Shown here piece after piece: positions 31,207 through 39,703 of a stretch of 43,605 nucleotides of DNA; positions within the stretch are counted from its first letter, which is position 1, and every line of letters starts with the position of its first letter. The translations under genes were made by a program, and so were the position numbers. Origin of the DNA: JBBSEZ01 sp038239195 (GTDB lineage: Bacteria > Planctomycetota > Planctomycetia > Gemmatales > Gemmataceae); assembly GCA_038239195.1 (NCBI GenBank), contig JBBSEZ010000019.1:1-43605 (forward strand), written 5' to 3'. A model generated the notes under the pieces. That model ran no database searches, was not told where the DNA came from, and saw only the letters and a list, made by a program, of their open reading frames with translations.

Positions 31207-32619
31207 TCAGCGCTCGGGCATCTGGATGCCGAGCTCGGCGATGCGCCGGTAGAGCGAGCTGAGCCCCATGTCGAGGCGCCGGGCCGCCTCCTTCTTGTCG
31301 GGGAATTGGCGGAGGATGCGTTCGATGTGCTGCTTCTCGAAGCGCTTCACGGCCTCGGTCAGGTTATCGACCAGGCCGGGGCCCTCCCCGGCGGGCGCCA
31401 GGTCGGGCGGCAGGTCGGCGGGGGTCACCAGTGGGCCCTCGCCGAGGATCACGGCGCGCTGCAAGGCGTTGTCCAGCTCGCGCACGTTGCCGCGCCAGCG
31501 GCAGGCCCGCAGCAACTGCATCGCCTCGTGGGTGACGCCCGTGATGCGCTTGCCGATGGTCTGCGCGTGCCGGGCCAGCAAGAACTCGACGAGGGCCGGG
31601 ACGTCCTCGCGCCGCTCGCGCAAGGGGGGGATGGTGATGCAGACGACGTTCAGCCGGTAGTAGAGGTCCTCGCGGAAGCGCCCGCCCTCGACCTCGCGCA
31701 TCAGGTCCTTGTTGGAGGCCGCGAGCACGCGGGCCTCGACGCGCACCGGCTCGTTGGCGCCGACGGCCATCACCTCCTTCTGCTCGATGGCGCGCAGCAA
31801 CTTCGCCTGCGTGGCCAACGGCATCTCGCCGATCTCGTCGAGGAAGACGGTGCCCGCGCCGGCGTGGACGAAGACGCCCGCCTGGTCGCGGTCGGCGCCG
31901 GTGAACGACCCCTTGCGATGGCCGAAGAGTTGGTTCTCGAGCAGGTCGTGCGGGATGGCGGCGCAGTTGACCGCGACGAAGCGGCCGCCCGCCCCCGCCG
32001 AGCCGTCGTGGATGGCGCGGGCGACCAGTTCCTTGCCCGTGCCGCTCTCGCCGACGATGAGCACGGTGGAGCGCGTCGGCGCTACCTTGCGCACCATCTC
32101 GAAGACCGAGGCCATCGCCGCGCTGGAGCCGACGATCTGCTCTGCCGGCCGTGCCCGGTTGAGCTCGCGGCGCAGCCAATGGTTCTCCAGGGCCAGCGCC
32201 CGGTGCGCCTCCAGCCGGCGCAGCTTGGCCAGCACCTCGTCGAGGAGGATTGGCTTCATCAGGTAATCGTGGGCGCCGCGCTGGAACGCCTCGACGGCGT
32301 TTTCGACGGTCGCGTAAGCGGTGATGAGCAGGACGAACGTCTCGGGGCTGAGTCGCTGGAGCTGGTCCAGGAGCGTCAAGCCGTCGATGCCCGGCAACTG
32401 CACGTCGCACAGGGCGACGTCGAAGCGCTGCCGGGCGGCGCGTTCGAGCGCCTCCTCGCCGGAAGCGCAGGCGGTGACGGCCAGGCCCTCGCCGGTGAGG
32501 TATTCGGCGAGGGTGTCGCGGATCAGCTCCTCGTCATCGACCACCAGCACGGTCGTTGGCCGCGGGCCGGCCTTGCCGCGCTTCTCGCCGGCGCTGGGTC
32601 GCTCGCGCGTCTCTACCAT
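31207..32619 (-). CDS. NtrC-type sigma-54-dependent response regulator
   Basis: 470 residues from ATG 32619, which overlaps the kinase stop by 7 nt. Receiver: VLVVDDEELI, Asp72 (ALCDVQLPGIDG), LITAY, LMKPI. AAA+ domain: Walker A VGESGTGKELVA, the sigma-54 contact loop as GSFTGAD (GAFTGA with Ala to Ser), Walker B GTVFLDEIGEMP, and the arginine-finger region REDLYYRLNV. A Fis-type helix-turn-helix closes the protein (EAARRLDMGLSSLYRRIAEL). It activates sigma-54 promoters when phosphorylated by the membrane kinase encoded just before it. Target genes are not evident in the window. Confidence 0.95.
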   Translation of the reverse strand: MVETRERPSAGEKRGKAGPRPTTVLVVDDEELIRDTLAEYLTGEGLAVTACASGEEALERAARQRFDVALCDVQLPGIDGLTLLDQLQRLSPETFVLLITAYATVENAVEAFQRGAHDYLMKPILLDEVLAKLRRLEAHRALALENHWLRRELNRARPAEQIVGSSAAMASVFEMVRKVAPTRSTVLIVGESGTGKELVARAIHDGSAGAGGRFVAVNCAAIPHDLLENQLFGHRKGSFTGADRDQAGVFVHAGAGTVFLDEIGEMPLATQAKLLRAIEQKEVMAVGANEPVRVEARVLAASNKDLMREVEGGRFREDLYYRLNVVCITIPPLRERREDVPALVEFLLARHAQTIGKRITGVTHEAMQLLRACRWRGNVRELDNALQRAVILGEGPLVTPADLPPDLAPAGEGPGLVDNLTEAVKRFEKQHIERILRQFPDKKEAARRLDMGLSSLYRRIAELGIQMPER

Positions 32620-33971
32620 GCCACGCCCTCCCCGGTGCCAGCGGGGACCAGTCCGCCAGGGCCGCTCGGCGAAGCCAGAACGGGCAGGCGCACGCGGAAC
32701 ACCGTGCCCTGACCGGGGGACGACTCGAACTCGACGGACCCGCCGTGCTCGGTGACCAGGCGCTGCGTCACGAACAGCCCCAGCCCCGTGCCGTGCTTCT
32801 TGGTGGTGAAGTAGGGCTGGAACAGCCGCCCGGCGTGGTCGGCGGAGATGCCATGCCCGTTGTCGCGTACCTCCACCTCGACGGCGCCGGGGGCGCGCCG
32901 CACGGCGAGCTCGACGTGGCCGGTGTGGTCGGTGGCGTCGATGGCGTTGAGGACGAGGTTGAGGAAGACCTGCACGAGCTGGTCGCGCACCCCGTAGAGC
33001 GGGGGCAGGTCGGCGGGTGCGCCGGGGCTGGCGATCTTGCCGCGCGTGCGCTTGTAGTATTTGGCGATGCGGAGGGCCTCTTCGAGGACGTCGAGCAAGG
33101 CCACGCGGGCGCGCTCGCGGCCGGCGGGGCGGCTGAACTCGATGAGCTCGCGAAGCGTGGTGCGGATGCGCTGGAGTTGGCCGCTGACCAGGCCGAGCTT
33201 GTTGAGTACGTAGGGATCGTCTTCGCGGCGCTGGAGCATCTGGACCATCGAGCTGATCGAGGTGAGCGGGTTGCCAACCTCGTGGGCGATCCCGGCCGCC
33301 AGCAGGCCGAAGGCGGCCATCTTCTCCTGATGGAGCAGGTGGGCCTGGGCCTCCTGGAGCTCGCGCGTGCGCTCGGCGATCCTCTCCTCGAGTTCCGCCT
33401 GCTGCTGGCGAAGGGCGTGGTTGAGCTGGCCGAGGTAGTCGCCGACGCGCTTGAGCAAGAACGCCATCGCGTTGCTGGCCCAGGTCACCCAGCCGAGCAT
33501 GACGACGGTGAGGACGAAGGTGGCGGGGCGCTGCCTCTCTTCGGGGAGGGCGAGGTAAAGGGCCCCATAACTGAGGCAGTGGGCGGCGCAACTGGCGTAG
33601 GTGACGTGCGAGGGATGGCGGATGGCGCAGCAGATCAGCGAGAGGAAGTAATAGTAGCGGAACGGGCTCTCCAGGCCGACGTCGCAGAAGCAGAGCAGCC
33701 CGATGAAGAGCGCCTCGAGCGCGGAGATGGCGAACGGGTAGCGGCCGAGGAAGACCTTGCCCCGCAGGCTGAACCAGGTGTCGAGGAGCGTGTAGGCCGT
33801 GCCGACGATCAGGATGGCGTGAAGCACGGCGCGGCGCTCGCCGCTGTGCCCGGACTCGACCAGGACGTAGCCGACCAGCAGCCCGAACCAACGGATCTTG
33901 ACGGCGATGGCCTCGGCGGCCAGCTCCCAGGGGGAAGGGGCCCCGGCTAGCGCGGGGAGTGCGTTGCCCAT
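32613..33971 (-). CDS. Membrane sensor histidine kinase, partner of the NtrC-type regulator
   Basis: 452 residues. The start at 33971 is the first ATG giving the natural N-terminus, but no strong ribosome-binding site is seen. Five or six membrane helices span about 30-190 (WFGLLVGYVLVES, FVLTVVMLGWVTWASNAMAF), followed by a coiled coil (QQQAELEERIAERTRELQEA). DHp: His230 in GIAHEVGNPLTS. ATPase: LNLVLNAIDATDH, VRDNGHGIS and KHGTGLGLFVTQ. This is the AtoS/ZraS-like class, and the membrane part itself is probably the sensor. It is separated from ugd by a hairpin, so this pair likely has its own promoter. Confidence 0.93.
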   Translation of the reverse strand: MGNALPALAGAPSPWELAAEAIAVKIRWFGLLVGYVLVESGHSGERRAVLHAILIVGTAYTLLDTWFSLRGKVFLGRYPFAISALEALFIGLLCFCDVGLESPFRYYYFLSLICCAIRHPSHVTYASCAAHCLSYGALYLALPEERQRPATFVLTVVMLGWVTWASNAMAFLLKRVGDYLGQLNHALRQQQAELEERIAERTRELQEAQAHLLHQEKMAAFGLLAAGIAHEVGNPLTSISSMVQMLQRREDDPYVLNKLGLVSGQLQRIRTTLRELIEFSRPAGRERARVALLDVLEEALRIAKYYKRTRGKIASPGAPADLPPLYGVRDQLVQVFLNLVLNAIDATDHTGHVELAVRRAPGAVEVEVRDNGHGISADHAGRLFQPYFTTKKHGTGLGLFVTQRLVTEHGGSVEFESSPGQGTVFRVRLPVLASPSGPGGLVPAGTGEGVAW

Positions 33972-34033
33972 GAGGACGGGTGCTCGATGTTCCGGCGATC
34001 GGGCTCTCTGAGCATTGTAGGGAAAGGGGCCCG

Positions 34034-34074
34034 CCCTCTCCATGCGCCGCCGCGTGCGCGGTGCATGGAGAGGG
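34034..34074 (-). terminator. Strong hairpin downstream of ugd
   Basis: CCCTCTCCATGC (34034-34045) pairs with GCATGGAGAGGG (34063-34074); the 17-nt loop can fold further. It lies 9 nt past the ugd stop and before the kinase gene, as expected for the end of the nucleotide-sugar operon. Confidence 0.65.
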
Positions 34075-34082
34075 ATGGGCGA

Positions 34083-35402
<1,320 letters not shown>

Positions 35403-35418
35403 GGGAGCTTCCTTGTCC

Positions 35419-36402
35419 TCATCCTTCCGAAGGTTGCTTGCGCCAGTAGTCCAGAGTATCGGCCAGCGACTGGTCGAGCGAGTAGCGCGGCGCCCAGCCG
35501 GTGGCGCGACGAAGTTTGTCGGCATCGACGCGCATGACGGCCTGGTCGGTCGGCCGCACCCGTTCGGCGCGCTGCCGGACCTCGACTTTCAGGCCGGTGA
35601 GGGCAAGCAGGCGCTCGAGCACCCGCTGCATCGAGTAGCTTTCCCCGCAGCCGATGTTGTAGGCCTCGCCGCTGAGGCCGCGCTCCATCAGGAGGAGATA
35701 GGCCGCCACGGTGTCGCGCACGTCGGTCAGGTCGCGCTGGGGGCTGAGGTTGCCCGTTTCCAGCACGGCGGGGCCCTTCCCCCGCTCGATGGCCACGAGC
35801 TGGCGGGCGAAGCTGGCGACGGCGAAATCGTCGGACTGCCTCGGGCCGATGTGGTTGAACGGGCGGGCGCGAACGATCTCGAGGCCCGGGTTGCGGGTGA
35901 ACTGGTAGCTGACCATGTCGGCCGCCGCCTTGCTGGCGGCGTAGGGGCTGCTCGGCAGCAAAGGGCAATTCTCGTCTTGCGCCCGGCCGGGGCCCCCGTC
36001 CCCGTAGACGAGGCCGCTGCCGACGAAGAGGATGCGGGGCCGACCGCCCCAGCGCACCACGGCCTCGTAGAGCCGGCGCGTCGCGGTCAGGTTGCCGTCC
36101 CAGGCGGCCTCGGGCTCGCGGAAGGAGGCGCCAACGGCGGCGTACCCGGCCAGATGATAGACCCGCGCCGGCCCCACGTCCTGCAACAGCGCTTCGACCG
36201 CGCGAGGGTCGCAGAGGTCGCAGGCGCGGAGCGATGCCTTCCCGGACAGGTGCGCCCACAGCGCGGGCCAGGCGGAATGGCGGCTCGTCCCGACGACGGT
36301 CTCGCCTCGCGTCACGAGGGCCTCGACCACGTGCCCGCCCGCGAACCCCGTGGCGCCGGTCACCAGTGCGATTTGCCTTGCCTGTGGAGGGGGTGGTGCC
36401 AT
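35419..36402 (-). CDS. rmd: GDP-6-deoxy-D-lyxo-4-hexulose reductase (RMD-like)
   Basis: 327 residues from ATG 36402; AGGA lies close upstream. Short-chain dehydrogenase with the NAD(P) motif VTGATGFAGGHV and the YxxxK pair in SSPYAASKAAAD, with substrate strands RPFNHIGPRQSDDFAVASFA and RDLTDVRDTVAAYLLLME. The sequence and its position next to gmd point to the reductase that makes GDP-D-rhamnose from the gmd product. A related 4-epimerase or a GDP-fucose-type enzyme cannot be fully excluded. It is followed after 16 nt by ugd. Confidence 0.85.
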   Translation of the reverse strand: MAPPPPQARQIALVTGATGFAGGHVVEALVTRGETVVGTSRHSAWPALWAHLSGKASLRACDLCDPRAVEALLQDVGPARVYHLAGYAAVGASFREPEAAWDGNLTATRRLYEAVVRWGGRPRILFVGSGLVYGDGGPGRAQDENCPLLPSSPYAASKAAADMVSYQFTRNPGLEIVRARPFNHIGPRQSDDFAVASFARQLVAIERGKGPAVLETGNLSPQRDLTDVRDTVAAYLLLMERGLSGEAYNIGCGESYSMQRVLERLLALTGLKVEVRQRAERVRPTDQAVMRVDADKLRRATGWAPRYSLDQSLADTLDYWRKQPSEG

Positions 36403-36483
36403 TTTCCTGCCTGAGACGCCAAGATAGATCGCCGTCGCATGTTACCAGCCGATGCAGCCCGAGCTCAAGGGCCATGCTTTCCG

Positions 36484-37452
36484 TCAGCGCGTTGGCGACA
36501 AGCGTTCGAGATCGGACTGCACCATCCGGCTGACCAGTTCGCGGAAGCCGACCTTCGGCTGCCAACCAAGCACCCGCCTGGCCTTGGCGGGGTCGCCGAT
36601 GAGCAGATCGACCTCTGCCGGGCGCACCAGCGACGGGTCTTGCACCACGTGTTGCCGCCAGTCGAGGCCCGCGCAGCCGAAGGCGACCTCCACCAACTCG
36701 GCCACGGAGTGCGTCTCGCCGGTGGCGATGACGTAATCGTCGGGCTGGTCCTGCTGGAGCATCATCCACATGGCACGGACGTAGTCGCCCGCGTAGCCCC
36801 AGTCGCGACGCGCCTCCAGATTGCCCAGGCGCAGCTCCTTGGCCAGCCCGAGCTTGATGCGGGCCACCCCGTCGCTGACCTTGCGCGTCACGAACTCCCG
36901 CCCGCGCCGCTCCGACTCGTGGTTGAACAGAATGCCCGAGCAGGCGAACATGCCGTAGCTCTCGCGGTAGTTGACCGTGATGAAGTGGCCGTAGACCTTG
37001 GCCACGCCGTAGGGGCTGCGCGGGTAGAAGGGCGTGTTCTCCCCCTGAGGCACCTCGCGCACCTTGCCGTACATCTCGCTCGACGACGCCTGGTAGAAGC
37101 GGATGCTCTTGGGCCCGAGCAGGCGCACGGCCTCGAGCACGCGGGTTACGCCCATGGCGGTGAACTCGCCGGTCAAGACGGGCTGTTTCCAGCTCGTCGG
37201 CACGAACGACATGGCGGCGAGGTTGTAGACCTCGTCCGGCTTGACCTCGCGCAGCACCTCGATGAGCGAGAGCTGATCGAGCAGGTCGGCCTGGTGGAGC
37301 GAAATGCGACCGGCGAGGTGGTTGATGCGCTCGAACGTCTCGGTGCTCGACCGGCGCACGATGCCGTGGACCGCGTACCCTTGCTCCAGCAGCCACTCCG
37401 CCAGATAACTGCCGTCCTGGCCGGTGATGCCCGTGATCAGCGCACGTTTCAT
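36484..37452 (-). CDS. gmd: GDP-mannose 4,6-dehydratase
   Basis: 322 residues from ATG 37452 with GAGGAAGAG upstream. Family signatures: ALITGITGQDGSYLAEWLLE, GIVRRSSTETFERINHL, FYQASSSEMYGKV, the active pair in RSPYGVAKVYGH, and GILFNHESERRGREFVTRK. It converts GDP-mannose to GDP-4-keto-6-deoxymannose, the precursor for rmd. It follows rfbB by 9 nt and is separated from rmd by 81 nt without other features. Confidence 0.95.
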   Translation of the reverse strand: MKRALITGITGQDGSYLAEWLLEQGYAVHGIVRRSSTETFERINHLAGRISLHQADLLDQLSLIEVLREVKPDEVYNLAAMSFVPTSWKQPVLTGEFTAMGVTRVLEAVRLLGPKSIRFYQASSSEMYGKVREVPQGENTPFYPRSPYGVAKVYGHFITVNYRESYGMFACSGILFNHESERRGREFVTRKVSDGVARIKLGLAKELRLGNLEARRDWGYAGDYVRAMWMMLQQDQPDDYVIATGETHSVAELVEVAFGCAGLDWRQHVVQDPSLVRPAEVDLLIGDPAKARRVLGWQPKVGFRELVSRMVQSDLERLSPTR

Positions 37453-37461
37453 GTCTCTTCC

Positions 37462-38508
37462 TCAGCCAGGATCCAGGTCGGAGCTCTTGCTTGCCGTTTC
37501 GCGAGCCCCATACTGCCGCTCGTAGTAGTTCAGGTATTCGCCACTGCGGACGCTGGCCACCCAATCCGGGTGAGCGCGATACCACTCGATGGTCGCTTGC
37601 AGGCCCTCCTCGAAGGTCACGGTCGGCCTCCAGCCGAGCTCGCGCTCGATCTTCGAGCAGTCAATGGCATAGCGCCGATCGTGTCCCAGGCGGTCGGCCA
37701 CGTAGCGAATCAGCGAGGTCGGCTTGCCGAGGGCGCGCAGCAGGGCGTGCGTCAACTCCAGGTTGGTGCGCTCGCAGTGCCCGCCGACGTTGTATACCTC
37801 GCCCGGCCGGCCCGCTTGCCAGACGCGGTAGACGGCGGCGCAGTGATCGCGCACGTGGACCCAGTCGCGCACCTGCTGGCCGTCGCCGTAGACCGGCACC
37901 TGCTTGTCGTCGAGCAGGTTGGCGATGAACAGGGGGATCAACTTCTCGGGAAATTGATAGGGCCCGTAGTTGTTCGAGCAGCGCGTGGTGAGCGCGGGCA
38001 ACCCGAACGTGTGCGCGTAGGCGCGCACCAGCAGGTCGGCGGCGGCCTTGCTCGCCGCGTAGGGGCTGTTGGGGGCCAGGGGCGTCTCCTCGGTGAAGAG
38101 CCCGGTCTTGCCCAGGCTCCCGTACACCTCGTCAGTCGATACGTGCACGTATTTTTCTACGTTGAACGCGCGGGCGGCGTCGAGGAGGACTTGCGTGCCG
38201 AGCACGTTGGAGCGGACGAACGGCCCCGAGTCGAGGATGCTGCGATCGACGTGGCTCTCGGCGGCGAAGTGAACGATCGAGTGCGCGCCGGCGCTCAGCG
38301 CGGCGCGGACGGCAGCGGGGTCGGTGACGTCGCCGCGCACGAACTGGTAGCGGGGGTGGTCGGCGAGGTCGGCGAGATTGGCCAGGTTGCCTGCGTAGGT
38401 GAGGGCGTCGAAGTTCACCACGGCCACGCCGGGGTCGGCGTCGAGGACGTGGCGAATGAAGTTGCTGCCGATGAACCCACAACCGCCGGTCACGAGCATT
38501 CGTTTCAT
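37462..38508 (-). CDS. rfbB: dTDP-glucose 4,6-dehydratase
   Basis: 348 residues from ATG 38508 with GAGAG upstream. Signatures: MLVTGGCGFIGSNFIRHVL, FDALTYAGNLANL, HFAAESHVDRSI, VSTDEVYGSLG, SPYAASKAAADLLVRA, NNYGPYQFPEKLIPLFI and DWVHVRDHC. It makes dTDP-4-keto-6-deoxyglucose for rhamnose or related sugars. It is the first gene of the four-gene nucleotide-sugar operon. The rest of the dTDP-rhamnose pathway (rfbA, C, D) is not in the window. Hairpin repeats lie just upstream. Confidence 0.95.
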   Translation of the reverse strand: MKRMLVTGGCGFIGSNFIRHVLDADPGVAVVNFDALTYAGNLANLADLADHPRYQFVRGDVTDPAAVRAALSAGAHSIVHFAAESHVDRSILDSGPFVRSNVLGTQVLLDAARAFNVEKYVHVSTDEVYGSLGKTGLFTEETPLAPNSPYAASKAAADLLVRAYAHTFGLPALTTRCSNNYGPYQFPEKLIPLFIANLLDDKQVPVYGDGQQVRDWVHVRDHCAAVYRVWQAGRPGEVYNVGGHCERTNLELTHALLRALGKPTSLIRYVADRLGHDRRYAIDCSKIERELGWRPTVTFEEGLQATIEWYRAHPDWVASVRSGEYLNYYERQYGARETASKSSDLDPG

Positions 38509-38524
38509 GGTCGCTCTCTCGTGG

Positions 38525-38632
38525 CGACAAGCGCCCGTCTTGTCGGCCTTTTCCCGAACGTGCCGTTCACTCCCAGGCGAGGACAAGCGAGGACGCTTGT
38601 CCCTACGGTCTGGACAGGTGGCTCGCCTGTCC
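38525..38632. repeat. Three hairpins upstream of rfbB
   Basis: CGACAAG/CTTGTCG (38525-38545), GGACAAGCG/CGCTTGTCC (38581-38602, 4-nt loop) and GGACAGG/CCTGTCC (38612-38632). The last two end in GTCC followed by CTAC, like the palindrome at 25903-25962. They lie in the 300-nt gap between divergent rfbB and the HU gene, which otherwise holds only the HU promoter. Confidence 0.75.
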
Positions 38633-38722
38633 TACGGGCGGAGTATGATCGCTGCGGCGCGGCGCGTCAAGGAAGCGCTGCTAGCCTGGCCCTCCTTGCC
38701 GCCGCCGCCGGCGCCTTTTGCC

Positions 38723-38751
38723 TTGACACTACCCGTTGCCGTCCTTACAGT
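38723..38751 (+). promoter_or_regulatory. Sigma-70-type promoter of the HU gene
   Basis: TTGACA (38723-38728), 17-nt spacer, TACAGT (38746-38751; 4 of 6 to TATAAT). The start codon follows 59 nt after the -10 box. This is the clearest housekeeping promoter in the window. Confidence 0.72.
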
Positions 38752-38810
38752 TGAAACACTTCAGGAGGGCCGCGCGGTCCAGAGCCACGTTCTCGAGGAG
38801 GAAGGGGCCC

Positions 38811-39239
38811 GTGACCAAGAAAGAGATCGTCAAACAGATCGCCGAGCACTGCGAGTTGACGCAGTTGCAGACGAAGGAAATCGTACAACTGACGTTCAAG
38901 GCCATCGTGGACACCCTGCTCGACGTGGGTCGCATCGAGCTCCGCAACTTCGGCGTCTTCGAGGTCAAACAGCGCAAGGCGCGCAAGGCCCGCAATCCGC
39001 GCACGGGCGACAAAGTGGACGTCCCGCCCAAGAACGTCGTCACCTTCAAGCCCGGCAAGGACATGGAAGAGCGCGTTCGCCAGATGACCAACGTGCCGAC
39101 GCTCGACGAAGAGGAAGACGTCGACGAGAAGGAAGAAGAGACGGCCGAGGTGGCGGCCCCCGCCGGCAACGGCGTCGGGGGGCACGTGGACGGCCAAAAG
39201 CCCAAGGCCCGCCCCGCGCGCTCGCGCAAGACGTCCTGA
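38811..39239 (+). CDS. HU/IHF-family DNA-binding protein with acidic-basic tail
   Basis: 142 residues from GTG 38811 with GAGGAGGAAGG upstream. Residues 1-90 are an HU fold: TKKEIVKQIAEHCELTQLQT, RIELRNFGVFEVKQRKARKA and the DNA-arm signature RNPRTGDKVDVPPKNVVTFK. An extra tail of about 50 residues is first strongly acidic (LDEEEDVDEKEEETAE) and then basic (KPKARPARSRKTS), unlike standard 90-residue HU. Acidic and basic tails occur in nucleoid proteins of planctomycetes and actinobacteria, and may tune DNA compaction. Confidence 0.93.
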   Translation: MTKKEIVKQIAEHCELTQLQTKEIVQLTFKAIVDTLLDVGRIELRNFGVFEVKQRKARKARNPRTGDKVDVPPKNVVTFKPGKDMEERVRQMTNVPTLDEEEDVDEKEEETAEVAAPAGNGVGGHVDGQKPKARPARSRKTS

Positions 39240-39356
39240 TCGCTACGTTTGTAGCGCCCGCTTTCAAGTCCGCGACCCAACCGACCGATACAACCTTCAA
39301 GGCCCGTTCCAGCCGACCGCTGGCCGCTCCCCGCAAGGGGGCCGGCCCGTGGCCAG

Positions 39357-39367
39357 GGTGAGGCAAC
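39357..39367. repeat. GGTGAGGCAAC dispersed repeat, third copy
   Basis: Exact copy of the 11-mer at 14122 and 18463, here between the HU gene and the small lipoprotein gene. Confidence 0.55.
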
Positions 39368-39425
39368 CGACGTTTTGCCCCCCCGGTGGACGGCATTGCC
39401 CTCGGTCACCGTCCCGGAGGTTGTC

Positions 39426-39641
39426 ATGCGGCGTACCTTGCTGGCCCTCACGGCGGCCTTCGTGCTCGGGCACACGGGCTGCCTGATCAATGCTTACTCC
39501 TCCGACCCGCAAGTGCGGATCGTGCAGCTCCTCAATCAGTCGGAAGACCTCCGGCAGATCGAGCAGGAGTGGATGCGCATCTGGTTCACCGACCAGCCCT
39601 CCCACTTGACCTACGACCGCATCCACGGCGGCCTCCAGTGA
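39426..39641 (+). CDS. Small lipoprotein
   Basis: 71 residues from ATG 39426 with GGAGG 5 nt upstream. The signal ends in the lipobox VLGHTGC, followed by LINAYSSDPQVRIVQLLNQS and a C-terminal part rich in Trp/Glu/Asp (EQEWMRIWFTDQPSHLTYD). No known domain. I have the impression that similar short lipoproteins are conserved in Gemmata relatives, but this was not checked. Convergent with the PVC gene; a hairpin lies between them. Confidence 0.8.
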   Translation: MRRTLLALTAAFVLGHTGCLINAYSSDPQVRIVQLLNQSEDLRQIEQEWMRIWFTDQPSHLTYDRIHGGLQ

Positions 39642-39644
39642 TGA

Positions 39645-39687
39645 AACGCGAAGCCGCAAGGGCCCTTGCGGCTTGCGGCTTCGCGTT
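39645..39687. terminator. Bidirectional hairpin between convergent genes
   Basis: AACGCGAAGCCGCAAG (39645-39660) pairs exactly with 39672-39687 around an 11-nt loop. It starts 3 nt after the stop of the lipoprotein gene and ends 16 nt before the stop of the PVC gene. There is no T-run on either side, yet its position fits a shared terminator. Confidence 0.7.
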
Positions 39688-39703
39688 CGCCCCCCTCGTG
39701 CCG

